Shown piece by piece: positions 18,724-27,802 of a DNA stretch of 64,000 nt. The notes beneath the pieces are model-generated. The model was given only the letters and a program-made list of their open reading frames with translations, had not been told where the DNA came from and searched no databases. The first letter of the stretch is position 1. Every line of letters starts with the position of its first letter. Position numbers and translations under genes: made by a program. Source of the stretch: MADRE3 sp963718195. GTDB lineage: Bacteria; Desulfobacterota; Desulfobulbia; Desulfobulbales; Desulfocapsaceae. The stretch is from assembly GCA_963718195.1 (NCBI GenBank), contig CAVQYQ010000009.1:248001-312000 (forward strand). The letters run 5' to 3'.

Positions 18724-20049
18724 TCATTGGGCCGACTTCGTATTGCTATTTTTATCCGAAGGGCTCTCTACTGATGCTGGGTGGTCTTGCTGCATCATGC
18801 GATGGATTTTGGTCGCCAGACTCTGATGTTCAACAGCAGAGTTTACTCGAAGGACATTAGAAATAATAATCACCATATAATACAGGTTATTTTCTTCTGC
18901 CGGACTCTCGATAATAGCGACAGAGTTCATATAGTTCCGCACATTCCCTTTGTATGGGACGCACTTAAACCCTTTTTCCTCTTTACACTTATATAACGAA
19001 CCTGATTTATAATAGACAGCCGAGTTAGCCAGTGCGGGAGAGGACGCATAACGAATACGGCGCTCGGTCAAATACAGTAAGCGTTTTAGTTGGCGGGAAG
19101 AGAATTCATCCACCAGCTCTCCCTGCTCCATCTTGACTAAAAACTGAAGTAACTGATTTGCAGTTGCGTAGCTGTTGCCCCCACCATTTACGATCTGTTT
19201 GCCCCCACGGGTAAAAAAACTTCCTTGGCGAAACTGTTCCAAATCAAGTCCGTTTCGAGTGACCGGTTCCCAGAAACTTTTCTGATAGACAGCAGTTTTA
19301 TCTTTTCCCGGGGTCTCTGTGAAAAACCGTTTAATTTCCGTTTCAGATGGTTGGAAATCAGTGCCATATTGAGTGAGTAACATTCCTTGGCGCTGGTTCA
19401 TTGCGGCCGCAGAATTGGAACTTACAGACAACATCCAATCCAGAAACTCCCATTGTGACCCCTGGTCTCCGATCCTCATGGATCGTCGGGTTAAGGTCTT
19501 GTTTTCCAGGTCAAAGATACGGATCGTGTGGTGATCTGACTGGCTAATCGCATCTGCAGTTACCGTGGTATTCTTCAACAGATCTATTCGCGCCGACAGG
19601 TCATTTGGGAAGATGTCTGCCATGGCCTGGAAAATACCTAAGGCCACCAGAACCTTGCCAACACTGCCGACATTCTGTTTATAATCACCTCGATGCTCTG
19701 CATAGCGGGGATTTGATAGGTCAGTTAGGTCAAGAAGTGCTATGCCATATTCGTTTACCCGTTCACCAAGTAAGGTCTTTATCCGTGCTGAGAGTTGCTC
19801 ATCTGCTTCAGGCAACTGCATATTTTTATGGTTCAGCAGCCTAAGATCTACTTGTTCAGTTGTCAGTAAAGCACCAGGTGGTTGCTTTATGTTGTCAGAA
19901 ATAACGCCCTCATGAACAAGGCGCGCACCTTCCACTCGACGAATACCTGTATCTTTATAGCCATCGAGTGGATAAGCGAACAATGTTGGGGGTAGCACTA
20001 AACTCAATACAAATAATAAAACGGCTTGCATAGCAGTAACGTTTTTCAT
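18724..20049 (-). CDS. Exported serine hydrolase (penicillin-binding fold), coupled to the dikinase-like gene
   Basis: A 441-aa exported protein with a signal peptide to about residue 25. The catalytic motifs are S129-VG-K132, S210-S-N212 and K348-S-G350. It is longer than class A beta-lactamases, with an N-terminal extension (30-95) and an insertion near 235-290 (FFTETPGKDKT...FFTRGGKQIVNGGG). Its ATG at 20049 overlaps the stop of the 970-aa gene by 4 nt, so the two are translationally coupled and very probably work together. It has lower similarity to the hydrolase at 17748. The substrate is unknown; peptidoglycan peptides or a phosphorylated envelope compound are candidates by inference only. 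Confidence 0.75.
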   Translation of the reverse strand: MKNVTAMQAVLLFVLSLVLPPTLFAYPLDGYKDTGIRRVEGARLVHEGVISDNIKQPPGALLTTEQVDLRLLNHKNMQLPEADEQLSARIKTLLGERVNEYGIALLDLTDLSNPRYAEHRGDYKQNVGSVGKVLVALGIFQAMADIFPNDLSARIDLLKNTTVTADAISQSDHHTIRIFDLENKTLTRRSMRIGDQGSQWEFLDWMLSVSSNSAAAMNQRQGMLLTQYGTDFQPSETEIKRFFTETPGKDKTAVYQKSFWEPVTRNGLDLEQFRQGSFFTRGGKQIVNGGGNSYATANQLLQFLVKMEQGELVDEFSSRQLKRLLYLTERRIRYASSPALANSAVYYKSGSLYKCKEEKGFKCVPYKGNVRNYMNSVAIIESPAEENNLYYMVIIISNVLRVNSAVEHQSLATKIHRMMQQDHPASVESPSDKNSNTKSAQ

Positions 20050-22958
20050 AATTGTGGCACTCCATCCATGGCGACCTTCAGATCGGTGTTGCTCTGCATC
20101 CTATTGTCCATTTCTACTAGATAACTGGTCCCTTGTACTGAATCATTGTCTAAAAACGGCCTGATCTGAAAGAGGTTTAACTCACCTTCAACAAAACCAA
20201 ACTCGACATCAGCCGGTGCTGGCTTTCCTTCATCGTCGACAATAGAAGGGAATTTTTCTGGAAGTTCATTTGAAAATTGTATCAATTGTTTTATTTCTGC
20301 CGGTTGAAGAATCGCCTCCTCACCGCTTACAGGTATTTCAATTAATCCTCCTTGCGGTGCTGGCTGTCGTTTTGTTGGAGCTGTTGCAGTGGCTAAAACC
20401 CTCACCAGAGCTGTGCTCTTATTTACCCGTAGCGATTCTGCTGATTGCCCGTCAACGGCGCCGCCCACACCTTCATTCACTGCAATTGATAAGATGTCCT
20501 GGTTTCCTGTATCGAGATCCGCAGTCACCATAACCCCAGATTTATCATTGGCCACAGATCGCAACAATAAAATGGAAGGATAAACATATTGTGGTTGTTC
20601 CATATGCGATTGCCGCCATGCAAATGCTCGTTTGGTAAAGGGCGAAGCCCAAACTTTACTGATTGCATCAAGCAGGTTATCAAAGCCTATCACATTAGGC
20701 ATTGTCAGGTTCAATCCGGCGCCGGTAAAATTTGGAAGGTCTTCCACATTCGTGTCTGATCGGACAAAGACACCGAGGTCGGAACTTCCGAAGGTTTCCT
20801 GAAGCGCCTCACGAAATTTTTTAATAAATGCATCATCCATCTTTGCATGGAGAATGATATCATATAGTTCTGCCCGAAAGGCTTCTGTTGCCTGTTGATG
20901 CTTGATCTGATCAGGTTCTAATGATCGCAGATAACCGTACTGTTCAACCATCCAGTCAAAAATGGTTGTTGAACTGTTTTTGTACGGCGCTGTCAGAACT
21001 GTCTTGTGAAAAATACCAAAAGGGATGGCCACCCCATCGGCAACTTTATCCGGGTAAATATGTTTGAGTTCTCCCAGCTTTGCAGCTTTTGGCCCGACAA
21101 TCCTTCCAGAATCTCTGGCGCGCAGGGTGGTTAGATCTGCAAATTCATCAAACGTAATGTCCAATTTTGCCAGATCAGGACGAATAACGATATCTTTCTT
21201 TTCCTCATTACCCGCAAAAAGAGCCTGCCATTTTTCACTGTCTGCACTAAGTTCAACCAGACCTGAGGGTGACACGGCCATGACGATCACCTGGCCATTA
21301 TGCTTTTTTAGCTCAGGGATCAGTTCTTCGTTGATGGTCACGTTTGGGATACCAAGGTTGCGAGCCAAAAGCTGCACATGGGAAAGAGGATTCCCTTCTC
21401 CAGCAGTTATGATTCCAGATAGAGGTGGAAGGTCGGAGACTGTCTCCGGGAGCACGTAAATACCGTCGGGCTGGATAGAGGCGATGGTATCCTCGGACAG
21501 ATCAGTGTGAAGTGTACCTCGAACCAAACCTGGATTCAGTGCGTTAAATCCAACGCCGATTTTTTTTCCGAACAAACTATGCTTCACTCCGGACAAACGA
21601 TTGGCATCAATAGTCAAGCCATTCAGCACTTGAGAGAAAAAAAGAAGCGGGCTCCCCCTCAATTGATCTTGAATAAAGTGATACACAAGAGGTTCAATTT
21701 CTCCAAGTTTTTGCATGGAAGTGTAAAATTGAAAACGCATCCCCTGGGTCCCCCAACCGGGAACTCTTCCAAGGTAGCGTAATTCCTTATTGTAATCTTT
21801 GAGCTCCACTTGACTATTATCCAGTTTCGCGATGGAATCTTTGACCTGCTTATAGCTTCTGCCGTTGATGACCCCGGTGCCATAGGCAGCAAGAGCGCTA
21901 CTTTCCAGCAGGAGGACTCGTCCTTTCCTGGTCATCTTTTCCAGATTGTTTCGTAACTGCGTGCTGTTCTTGAAGTTTACTGCCTCAGCTTTGAGGCTTA
22001 AATCCAGTAAACGCAAACGCGTATTGGGATCTTTAATTTTTGGCAATGCATCCCGTATATCGGCCAATACTTTGGCTGTAGTGCGGTACTGATAAGCAGG
22101 GGTGTTGTTTTGCGTTAGGGCCTGTGCCGTTTCTGCCAGCCATTGTTGCAGCCAGGGTGTGTTTTTGTATTCTTTCACTTCCGAGAGGAAAAGGTCTGCA
22201 AGGTCAGGTGCCAAATAAAGTCCATCAATCTCATCTGCAAGTAACAGGTACTGGCTTGCATCTGCGACGTTTTTGGCATATTCGCGAATTAATGCCGCAT
22301 CACCAGCATCTGGGGAACCATGAATTTTCACCCGGAATTTCACAAAATTTTTATCTTTTTCCGCCAGTGAAGCTGACATTTGCCGGACTTTTTGTGCAGA
22401 TGCGGTGTCTTTACCGTGGTCAAGCAAGCGCATGCCACTGTAGAGGCCGAGAAAGCGAAAGGTAACCCATTCATCCTGGGCAATTAAACCAGTCAATACG
22501 TTTCTGGCTCCGTTTCTCTCATCTTCAACTTGAATGGCACCACGATAGAACCGTGCTTTTCTCATGATCCAGCCATCATCAATCTGGATTAAAAATTTCT
22601 CCAGCAGCACTTGATTGTACCAGTCAAGAAAACTGCCTGGTTCCTGCATCGCCTGATCAACATCAATAGCAGCTAGTAGGTTAGCAATAAAGTAACCGTT
22701 TTCTCTTAGAATACGTGTTTGTTCAGTGTAACTCCCATGTTGGTGTCCTCCTCCATGGGGGCTGCATGCGTAAGCTTTTGGTGGGAGTACGGTGCCGTCG
22801 TTACAAAACCACATTACCTTTTCAAAGGGTCCCCTGGGCTCTGCTTTCATCTGCTGCAGCCATTGGGTGTATTCTTTATTCACAGGGGAAGCTGGCGGGT
22901 TGCTGGCCCATACATTTACGGGTAAAAGAAGAAGTACGGCAAAAATGAGTGATTTCAT
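20046..22958 (-). CDS. Exported dikinase-like protein (phosphohistidine domain plus PPDK-type ATP-binding domain)
   Basis: A 970-aa protein that begins with a typical signal peptide (MKSLIFAVLLLLPVNVWA). Residues 40-75 hold two cysteines and a His-rich SPHGGGHQHG stretch; 80-480 is helical and unrecognised. Residues about 500-590 form the swivelling phosphohistidine domain, with GIITAGEGNPLSH527VQLLARN containing the phospho-accepting histidine. Residues about 615-950 are a PPDK_N/PEP-synthase ATP-grasp domain: GPKAAKLGELKHIYP, VFVRSDTNVEDLPNFTGAG, WASPFTKRAFAWR, GVMVTADLDTGNQDILSI and the closing LNLFQIRPF. There is no PEP/pyruvate barrel. The order (His domain before the ATP domain) is that of glucan water dikinases, not of PPDK. 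An ATP-using fold behind a signal peptide is unexpected. Confidence 0.75.
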   Translation of the reverse strand: MKSLIFAVLLLLPVNVWASNPPASPVNKEYTQWLQQMKAEPRGPFEKVMWFCNDGTVLPPKAYACSPHGGGHQHGSYTEQTRILRENGYFIANLLAAIDVDQAMQEPGSFLDWYNQVLLEKFLIQIDDGWIMRKARFYRGAIQVEDERNGARNVLTGLIAQDEWVTFRFLGLYSGMRLLDHGKDTASAQKVRQMSASLAEKDKNFVKFRVKIHGSPDAGDAALIREYAKNVADASQYLLLADEIDGLYLAPDLADLFLSEVKEYKNTPWLQQWLAETAQALTQNNTPAYQYRTTAKVLADIRDALPKIKDPNTRLRLLDLSLKAEAVNFKNSTQLRNNLEKMTRKGRVLLLESSALAAYGTGVINGRSYKQVKDSIAKLDNSQVELKDYNKELRYLGRVPGWGTQGMRFQFYTSMQKLGEIEPLVYHFIQDQLRGSPLLFFSQVLNGLTIDANRLSGVKHSLFGKKIGVGFNALNPGLVRGTLHTDLSEDTIASIQPDGIYVLPETVSDLPPLSGIITAGEGNPLSHVQLLARNLGIPNVTINEELIPELKKHNGQVIVMAVSPSGLVELSADSEKWQALFAGNEEKKDIVIRPDLAKLDITFDEFADLTTLRARDSGRIVGPKAAKLGELKHIYPDKVADGVAIPFGIFHKTVLTAPYKNSSTTIFDWMVEQYGYLRSLEPDQIKHQQATEAFRAELYDIILHAKMDDAFIKKFREALQETFGSSDLGVFVRSDTNVEDLPNFTGAGLNLTMPNVIGFDNLLDAISKVWASPFTKRAFAWRQSHMEQPQYVYPSILLLRSVANDKSGVMVTADLDTGNQDILSIAVNEGVGGAVDGQSAESLRVNKSTALVRVLATATAPTKRQPAPQGGLIEIPVSGEEAILQPAEIKQLIQFSNELPEKFPSIVDDEGKPAPADVEFGFVEGELNLFQIRPFLDNDSVQGTSYLVEMDNRMQSNTDLKVAMDGVPQL

Positions 22959-23400
22959 AAGTGGTCTCAGGGCAATGATTATGACATTTACCTACTATTT
23001 ATACGAGGAGCAGCGTTCTGTATTCTGGCAGTTAGCGTGATTTTAATTCGAAAAAGGGCTCATTATACTACGTTGCCAGGTGAGGATATCCTTCTTCATA
23101 ATGATAACTATTTTTATATGTATAAATAATCATAAATCAATAATTTAATAGAAAACATCCATACTCGCTCGCTGTGGATGTTTATATTACGACTGGCAGT
23201 AATCAGTGTGTTCGTACTGTATATTTTATCGTGATATTCAGATTTTTTAGATAAGGAGTACCCAAACATGAAATATTCAAATCCTGAATTCGAAAGAAAA
23301 CAGCAAGTATGAAGCCATACATTTGGTACTGAATCAAAGTATCGTCATTATATGAACAAATACTGACACATGTTACTGAAAATCTAAAAGGACATATGAA
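22959..23400. other. Intergenic region
   Basis: 443 nt, AT-rich. It contains a hairpin at about 23153-23181 (AAACATCCA with TGGATGTTT) and a 14-codon ORF at 23269 with an AAGGAG site, too short to call. Both flanking genes point away from this region, so it must carry both promoters. Confidence 0.35.
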
Positions 23401-23817
23401 ATGAAAAGTTATCGAAAAGAATTGTGGTTTGAGATACCAGCGAGAAGAGGATTCATAAACATCACTCCTCAGGTCCAGCAATGTCTGACTGAAAGCCAGG
23501 TGGCCGAGGGAATTGTACTTGTCAACGCGATGCATATTACTGCCTCAGTGTTTATTAATGATGATGAATCCGGATTGCACCACGACTATGAAGTCTGGCT
23601 TGAAAAACTTGCCCCGCATGATCCTGTCAGCCAATACAGACATAACGGTTATGAGGACAACGCAGATGCCCACATGAAGCGCCAGATTATGGGAAGAGAA
23701 GTCGTCGTCGCTATTACAGAGGGCTGCCTGGATTTTGGTACATGGGAGCAGATTTTTTACGGGGAGTTTGACGGGAGAAGAAAAAAACGCGTCCTCGTTA
23801 AAATTATTGGCGAGTAA
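23401..23817 (+). CDS. YjbQ/UPF0047 family protein
   Basis: A 138-aa cytoplasmic protein matching the YjbQ (UPF0047) family over its full usual length. Visible family features are the N-terminal RGFINITPQV segment, GIVLVNAMHITASVFIND, the H-rich DNADAHMKRQIMGREV motif with candidate metal-binding His, and the terminal GTWEQIFYGEFDGRRKKRVLVKIIGE. Members have been linked to a weak thiamin-phosphate-synthase-like activity, but the true role is not settled. The ribosome site is AAAGGA. It is a single gene, convergent with the FG-GAP protein. Confidence 0.9.
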   Translation: MKSYRKELWFEIPARRGFINITPQVQQCLTESQVAEGIVLVNAMHITASVFINDDESGLHHDYEVWLEKLAPHDPVSQYRHNGYEDNADAHMKRQIMGREVVVAITEGCLDFGTWEQIFYGEFDGRRKKRVLVKIIGE

Positions 23818-23838
23818 TAGTCTTTCCCAATGGCATAG

Positions 23839-25515
23839 TTACATGTCTGGCTGTCCATCACGATGTAGATTACCACGACCGGTTGGCCATGGAACATATC
23901 CAACCCTGGCGGACGAGACATCGTAGACCTGTACGCCGCCGTAGTCATAATCAAGTCTGTCCTTCAGAGAGACAATAATTTCAAGGATACCGTCAGCATC
24001 GATGTCTGCCAGTGTCGGGACACTCATACTGCCCCGTTTTGTCAGGGCAATTTTGTGCAACTGTTCTCCACCTGAATCCAGGATGATAAGGTGAGAGATG
24101 TCCTGCACCGTCGAGTAGGTGGAAAACACTATTTCCGGGACGCCGTCACCGTTGAGATCACCGGCAGCCGGCCCCGATGCACCGATAAAATTGCCACCGG
24201 GTGGATCAAATTGATAGCTCCACAGCAATGCGCCCGTTGCAGAAAATGCCCTCATATGTCCATCATAGGAGGGTACGATGATCTCCACCCGGCTGTCGCC
24301 GCTCAAATCTGCCAGTGCCGGAGCGGGAGCGATTTGGACGATATTATTCTGGTACCCGGTGAATAGTGGTCCTCCCGAGCAGATGGGCGTTTCAAAACCT
24401 GCAACCCTGGTCATGTCATCATTTAAGACCCAGAGGCAATTTCCCCTGTTAATGTATTCACCGGCACGCTCATGGTCCGAATAGAGGATAACCTCAGCTT
24501 TATTGTCCCGGTCCAGGTCTGCAAATACCGGGGGTGAATCAGTGAACTCGTCCCGGTCATTGCCGTTGGGTCCCCACCCCTGAATGGCGAGATTGATATC
24601 ATGAAACATCGGCACACTGCTCGCATATGTCCCGGAAAAAACAGAATTGGCGGGCAGGGGGGTGCCGTTGGCGTAGTTAAAGCCAATATGGCAGATATCA
24701 TATGAGCTGATTACCTCGGGAATCTGGTCACCATCGAGGTCTGCCGCGCCGATATTTTGGTTGTAGCCGCCGAAGTCGTAACATTCAGGGCAGTTTGTTA
24801 CCTGGGGCCACCCGGACAGGACAGAACCGTCTATGTTCCAGACAATTGTTACCGGTCCGCTCGATGTTTTAACGGCCAGGATTTCCTTTTTCCCATCACC
24901 GTTCAGATCGGTTGCCGCGATGGAACGGATCTCGCTACTGGAATGAGGAAAGGATTGCGGCCAGCCGCCCTGGACCATGCCATTGTGATCATAAACAACG
25001 ACCTTATTCGAATAGGCAACGGCGATTTCACCTTTACCATCATCGTCGAGATCACCGACAACAGGTGACGCATATTGCCGACTGCTGCCATGCTGAATGG
25101 ATGGGGTCGCATTTTCCCCGACAGCGGCACTCCATTTTAAGGTACCGGTCCTATTCCAAACATAGATGACGCTGTGCCGACCGGCGATTATTTCGTTATT
25201 GCCGTCACCGTCAAGGTCATAGACGGCAGGGGATGCGAACCAGTCTTCGTCCCAGCTGCCTGGCAGGTTCATCCGCAGGGTCGGGGCAGAAACCGGATCA
25301 ATCTGGTTAGCGGATACCAGGGTCAGCTCGAAAATACTATCATCCAACCCAATGGTTCCATTGTGGTACGCATCATACGCGTCATGAATCTCTTCGCCGC
25401 TCATGACCCGTAAGCATTTAATAGCGTTTGCCAGATGGTCATCAGTCGCTGCAGACAAGGATAATGTATTGATAGAAATCAGAAAAAAAACCAGAAAAAT
25501 TGATAGCTTTTTCAT
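23839..25515 (-). CDS. Secreted FG-GAP/VCBS repeat protein
   Basis: A 558-aa exported protein with a signal peptide to about residue 23. At least eight calcium-binding repeat cores of the integrin-alpha type are present, including DLDGDGNNEI, DLDDDGKGEI, DLNGDGKKEI, DLDGDQIPEV, DLDRDNKAEV, DLSGDSRVEI, DLNGDGVPEI and DIDADGILEI. They are spaced 40-80 residues apart and would form a beta-propeller. There is no membrane anchor or sortase/PEP-CTERM tail. Such proteins are found in surface or secreted adhesive complexes. The exact role is unknown. Confidence 0.85.
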   Translation of the reverse strand: MKKLSIFLVFFLISINTLSLSAATDDHLANAIKCLRVMSGEEIHDAYDAYHNGTIGLDDSIFELTLVSANQIDPVSAPTLRMNLPGSWDEDWFASPAVYDLDGDGNNEIIAGRHSVIYVWNRTGTLKWSAAVGENATPSIQHGSSRQYASPVVGDLDDDGKGEIAVAYSNKVVVYDHNGMVQGGWPQSFPHSSSEIRSIAATDLNGDGKKEILAVKTSSGPVTIVWNIDGSVLSGWPQVTNCPECYDFGGYNQNIGAADLDGDQIPEVISSYDICHIGFNYANGTPLPANSVFSGTYASSVPMFHDINLAIQGWGPNGNDRDEFTDSPPVFADLDRDNKAEVILYSDHERAGEYINRGNCLWVLNDDMTRVAGFETPICSGGPLFTGYQNNIVQIAPAPALADLSGDSRVEIIVPSYDGHMRAFSATGALLWSYQFDPPGGNFIGASGPAAGDLNGDGVPEIVFSTYSTVQDISHLIILDSGGEQLHKIALTKRGSMSVPTLADIDADGILEIIVSLKDRLDYDYGGVQVYDVSSARVGYVPWPTGRGNLHRDGQPDM

Positions 25516-25837
25516 CCAAACCGATTGTAAAAATAATTATTTTTGAAATATTCAGTAACACCTGGTTGATAGTAATGGTACATATCCTGTCTATTGCAAA
25601 TAACAAGCCTGTTCTCTGCAATGCCCGCAGTGTTCATGACTTTTTAGCATATTGTCCTCGAAATGACCACCTGCTATTATTTTTTGAATTGGTTGAGCCA
25701 CTATCTTGAGAAACGGGACCCTCCTGCTGTTCTGCTGCGCTGTCAAAATAAAAATATAGCAACCTTTCTTATAAATGACCTTTTATCCGTGGTATCGGTT
25801 TTACCCAGAAAAGAGAGGCTGCTACCACCCTGTATCA
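25516..25837. other. Intergenic region upstream of the riboswitch
   Basis: About 320 nt with no gene and no recognised element other than the promoter that begins at 25838. Confidence 0.35.
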
Positions 25838-25867
25838 TTGACACTTTCGTATCCCTTTCCATAGTAT
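25838..25867 (+). promoter_or_regulatory. Sigma-70 promoter driving the riboswitch transcript
   Basis: TTGACA (25838-25843), an 18-nt spacer and TAGTAT (25862-25867). The predicted start near 25874 is just upstream of the aptamer. Confidence 0.75.
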
Positions 25868-25885
25868 AAGGTATCACACATTGTC

Positions 25886-25960
25886 ATTGAGCCAGAGCCA
25901 AACCCGCTGCAAAACGGGGACGGAAAGCCACGGGTCTCTAGAGAAAGCCGAGCTGCCTCA
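25886..25960 (+). promoter_or_regulatory. c-di-GMP-I (GEMM) riboswitch
   Basis: The GEMM-I signature is readable: GCCAAACC, a short hairpin CCGCTGCAAAACGG, then GGGACGGAAAGCCACGGGTC and AGCCGAGCTGCC. By my hand alignment to the Vibrio Vc2 RNA, the ligand-discriminating position equivalent to G20 is a G, which favours c-di-GMP over 3',3'-cGAMP. The GGAAAGCC variant resembles Geobacter-type GEMM RNAs, so specificity should be tested. The 3' arm overlaps a terminator, giving a transcription-control switch. Confidence 0.85.
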
Positions 25961-25985
25961 GAAGAAGGTAGTTCGGCTTTTTTCA
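25946..25985 (+). terminator. Riboswitch-controlled intrinsic terminator
   Basis: AGCCGAGCTGCC pairs with GGTAGTTCGGCT (two G-U pairs), followed by a T-run. The 5' half is shared with the last helix of the aptamer, so ligand binding and termination are mutually exclusive. The predicted logic is ON with ligand. Confidence 0.8.
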
Positions 25986-26093
25986 TTTTCAGATATGAAT
26001 CGATCGGTGACGAACCCTGTTGACAGGGGGGATCAGATGATTGCTGTGAAACGCATACAACCCATTACTGCTGGTGAGCAGAAGGAGGAGGCG

Positions 26094-26717
26094 ATGAAAG
26101 AGCAACTGAACTATGAAACATTTCTGAAAGTAGCAAATACTATTTCGCACTCAAAGGAGCCGGAAGAGGTTGCACTCATGACCGTGGAGGGAATCAAGAC
26201 CGCGCTTGACATAAAGGGATGCGCATTGTTTCTGCATAACCCGGTGACCGATGAGCTGAAGGTCGCTGCATCATATGGCTTAAGCGATGAATACCTTAAC
26301 AAGGGACCACTCAGCGCATTACACTCAATCGCGGAGTCATTGGAAGACGGTCCTGTTGCCATTTACGATGCCATCAATGATCCGAGACTGCAATACCCTG
26401 AGGAAGCAAGAAAAGAAGGTATCTCGTCAATTCTCTCGGTTCCGATTCAAGTAAACCAGAAAACCATGGGGGCGCTTCGTGTCTATACCTCAGAGCCGTG
26501 GGAGTTTACCTTGAGTGACGTCAATTTCGTTTATGCACTGGCCCAGATCGCGGGGATGTCCATACGATTGGCGCGGTATTCCAAGGGACTGCTGGCCAGT
26601 ATTGAGGTATTAAAAGATTTGAGAGAAGCCCAGACAAATAGAAAAACCCGGATGACACCATTTGAAGGAGTTCCGGTCAGCTTTTCTCCCGAGGAGTATA
26701 AAACCCAGTATGGATGA
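26094..26717 (+). CDS. GAF-domain protein controlled by the c-di-GMP riboswitch
   Basis: A 207-aa cytoplasmic protein. The ATG at 26094 is chosen for its AGGAGGAGG site; an in-frame ATG at 26038 with GGGGG is possible. A longer open frame starts inside the riboswitch and is not used. Residues about 18-160 form a GAF domain (EVALMTVEGIKTALDIKGCALF, then ISSILSVPIQVNQKTMGALRVYT). No output domain follows, only a 45-residue tail. It may bind a small molecule and act on a partner. Regulation by c-di-GMP is inferred from the upstream riboswitch and terminator. It is convergent with the small membrane protein genes. Confidence 0.85.
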   Translation: MKEQLNYETFLKVANTISHSKEPEEVALMTVEGIKTALDIKGCALFLHNPVTDELKVAASYGLSDEYLNKGPLSALHSIAESLEDGPVAIYDAINDPRLQYPEEARKEGISSILSVPIQVNQKTMGALRVYTSEPWEFTLSDVNFVYALAQIAGMSIRLARYSKGLLASIEVLKDLREAQTNRKTRMTPFEGVPVSFSPEEYKTQYG

Positions 26718-26796
26718 TCATGCTCAGTGGAGCACCGCATCAGTAGCATGCAGTTCGAAGCTGTTTCCACGATTAAACCAGGCGAATGAAAAGAGC

Positions 26797-26831
26797 AAAA
26801 AAAAGGGAGGGGCAAAGGGAGTTGCCCCTCC
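26797..26831 (-). terminator. Intrinsic terminator downstream of the first small membrane protein
   Basis: A perfect 10-bp stem (26806-26815 with 26822-26831) around the loop AGGGAG. On the minus strand it is followed by eight T. The same hexamer forms the loop of the terminator at 27725. Confidence 0.85.
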
Positions 26832-26852
26832 ACTTCAGCATGAAAAAAAGAG

Positions 26853-26865
26853 GTTGATATGGCAG
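26853..26865 (-). repeat. Copy 1 of a conserved 13-nt 3'UTR motif (CTGCCATATCAAC)
   Basis: Lies 27 nt after the stop of the 53-aa protein gene and before its terminator. Identical copies are at 27775-27787 and 45563-45575, each in the sense orientation downstream of a gene. Confidence 0.6.
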
Positions 26866-26891
26866 TCTTCTTCTCTATTTTCAGGCTAAAC

Positions 26892-27053
26892 TCAGGTTGG
26901 TTGGGCAATGAGGGGGTTTTGTTTGGCAAAAACAGTTCCGCCTTTCTTTAATACATAAGCTATCGTCCAGCCGCCCATAACAAAAAGGGGTACGACGACC
27001 TGCAGAACAACTGGCAGGAGCCAGAGATACACGATATTTTCAGCAATCAGCAT
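26892..27053 (-). CDS. Small membrane protein, paralog A (53 aa)
   Basis: A 53-aa protein with GGAGG upstream of its ATG. It has one strongly hydrophobic segment at about 7-34 (IVYLWLLPVVLQVVVPLFVM) followed by a basic region. It aligns without gaps to paralog B (27803-27967), sharing L10 W11 L12, P14 V15, L17 Q18, P22 L23 and G28 W29. The two genes also share a 3'UTR motif and the terminator loop, so a whole gene-plus-UTR unit was duplicated. The function is unknown; I do not recognise the family. It is predicted to sit in the inner membrane. Confidence 0.7.
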   Translation of the reverse strand: MLIAENIVYLWLLPVVLQVVVPLFVMGGWTIAYVLKKGGTVFAKQNPLIAQPT

Positions 27054-27724
27054 GTTAGTACTTCCTCCATTAAGCTTTTTTTATCCGAACATCTCAAACA
27101 TTTTGAAAATCGTATCACTTTTAAGATCTGAAATACAATGGGTAGAATTACCTATAAGCGGTTAGGCGTGACTACTAGAAATTTTGTTTATATTCTATTA
27201 TTATATATAGTTATGCCGATATAACGGCAGGTAATTTTCTGTCATGGGATCAAGCCGTGTGAGACTGGAACTCATCCGCCATGTCATGATAAGGGGCTGT
27301 TCAAGTTGGGCGATCGAAGCATGAGCACTGTTGTCATTGTTCTGATTATTTAGTTTGTCAGGCAAAATGTCCGGTCTGGTCATGTGGTTAATTTTGGCTG
27401 GAGGTCCTTGAAAAAAACAATAATTTCAGAACCCGTTTTCAAGTGTCAATCCTGTTTTAGTCCGCTGAAATTGGAGTGAATTGAAGTCGATATCAAGCCT
27501 TGTGCGGTTTGTGCATGGCCGTGCCGTTTTTATTGGGCAAGTAAGGTGTCAGAATTGATAGAAAAAAAATTTATTAATTTATTATTATTACAAATTGCGC
27601 TTTCCTTGTGATCGATCAACACGTTGAATTTCAACCAAGCGGTGAAAAAATCAATCTGTTCTCCAGCGAGAACCAGGAAACCAGGCTATGTGTTGTTTTT
27701 TTAATGGTTTGACTGGAGATATAC
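27054..27724. other. Spacer between the two small membrane protein units
   Basis: About 670 AT-rich nt. Short open frames here lack ribosome sites and family features. I see no repeat or RNA motif. Confidence 0.35.
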
Positions 27725-27756
27725 GGGGAGGGACTGAAGGGAGTCAGTCCCTCCCC
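27725..27756. terminator. Hairpin downstream of paralog B
   Basis: A perfect 13-bp stem (27725-27737 with 27744-27756) with the loop AGGGAG, the same loop as the paralog A terminator. It has no T-run, so it may act as a 3'-end stabiliser rather than a terminator. Confidence 0.7.
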
Positions 27757-27774
27757 ACACGCTAAAAAACTAAA

Positions 27775-27787
27775 GTTGATATGGCAG
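27775..27787 (-). repeat. Copy 2 of the conserved 13-nt 3'UTR motif
   Basis: CTGCCATATCAAC, 16 nt after the stop of the 54-aa protein gene, followed by the hairpin at 27725. Confidence 0.6.
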
Positions 27788-27802
27788 AACAATTTCTGTT
27801 TT

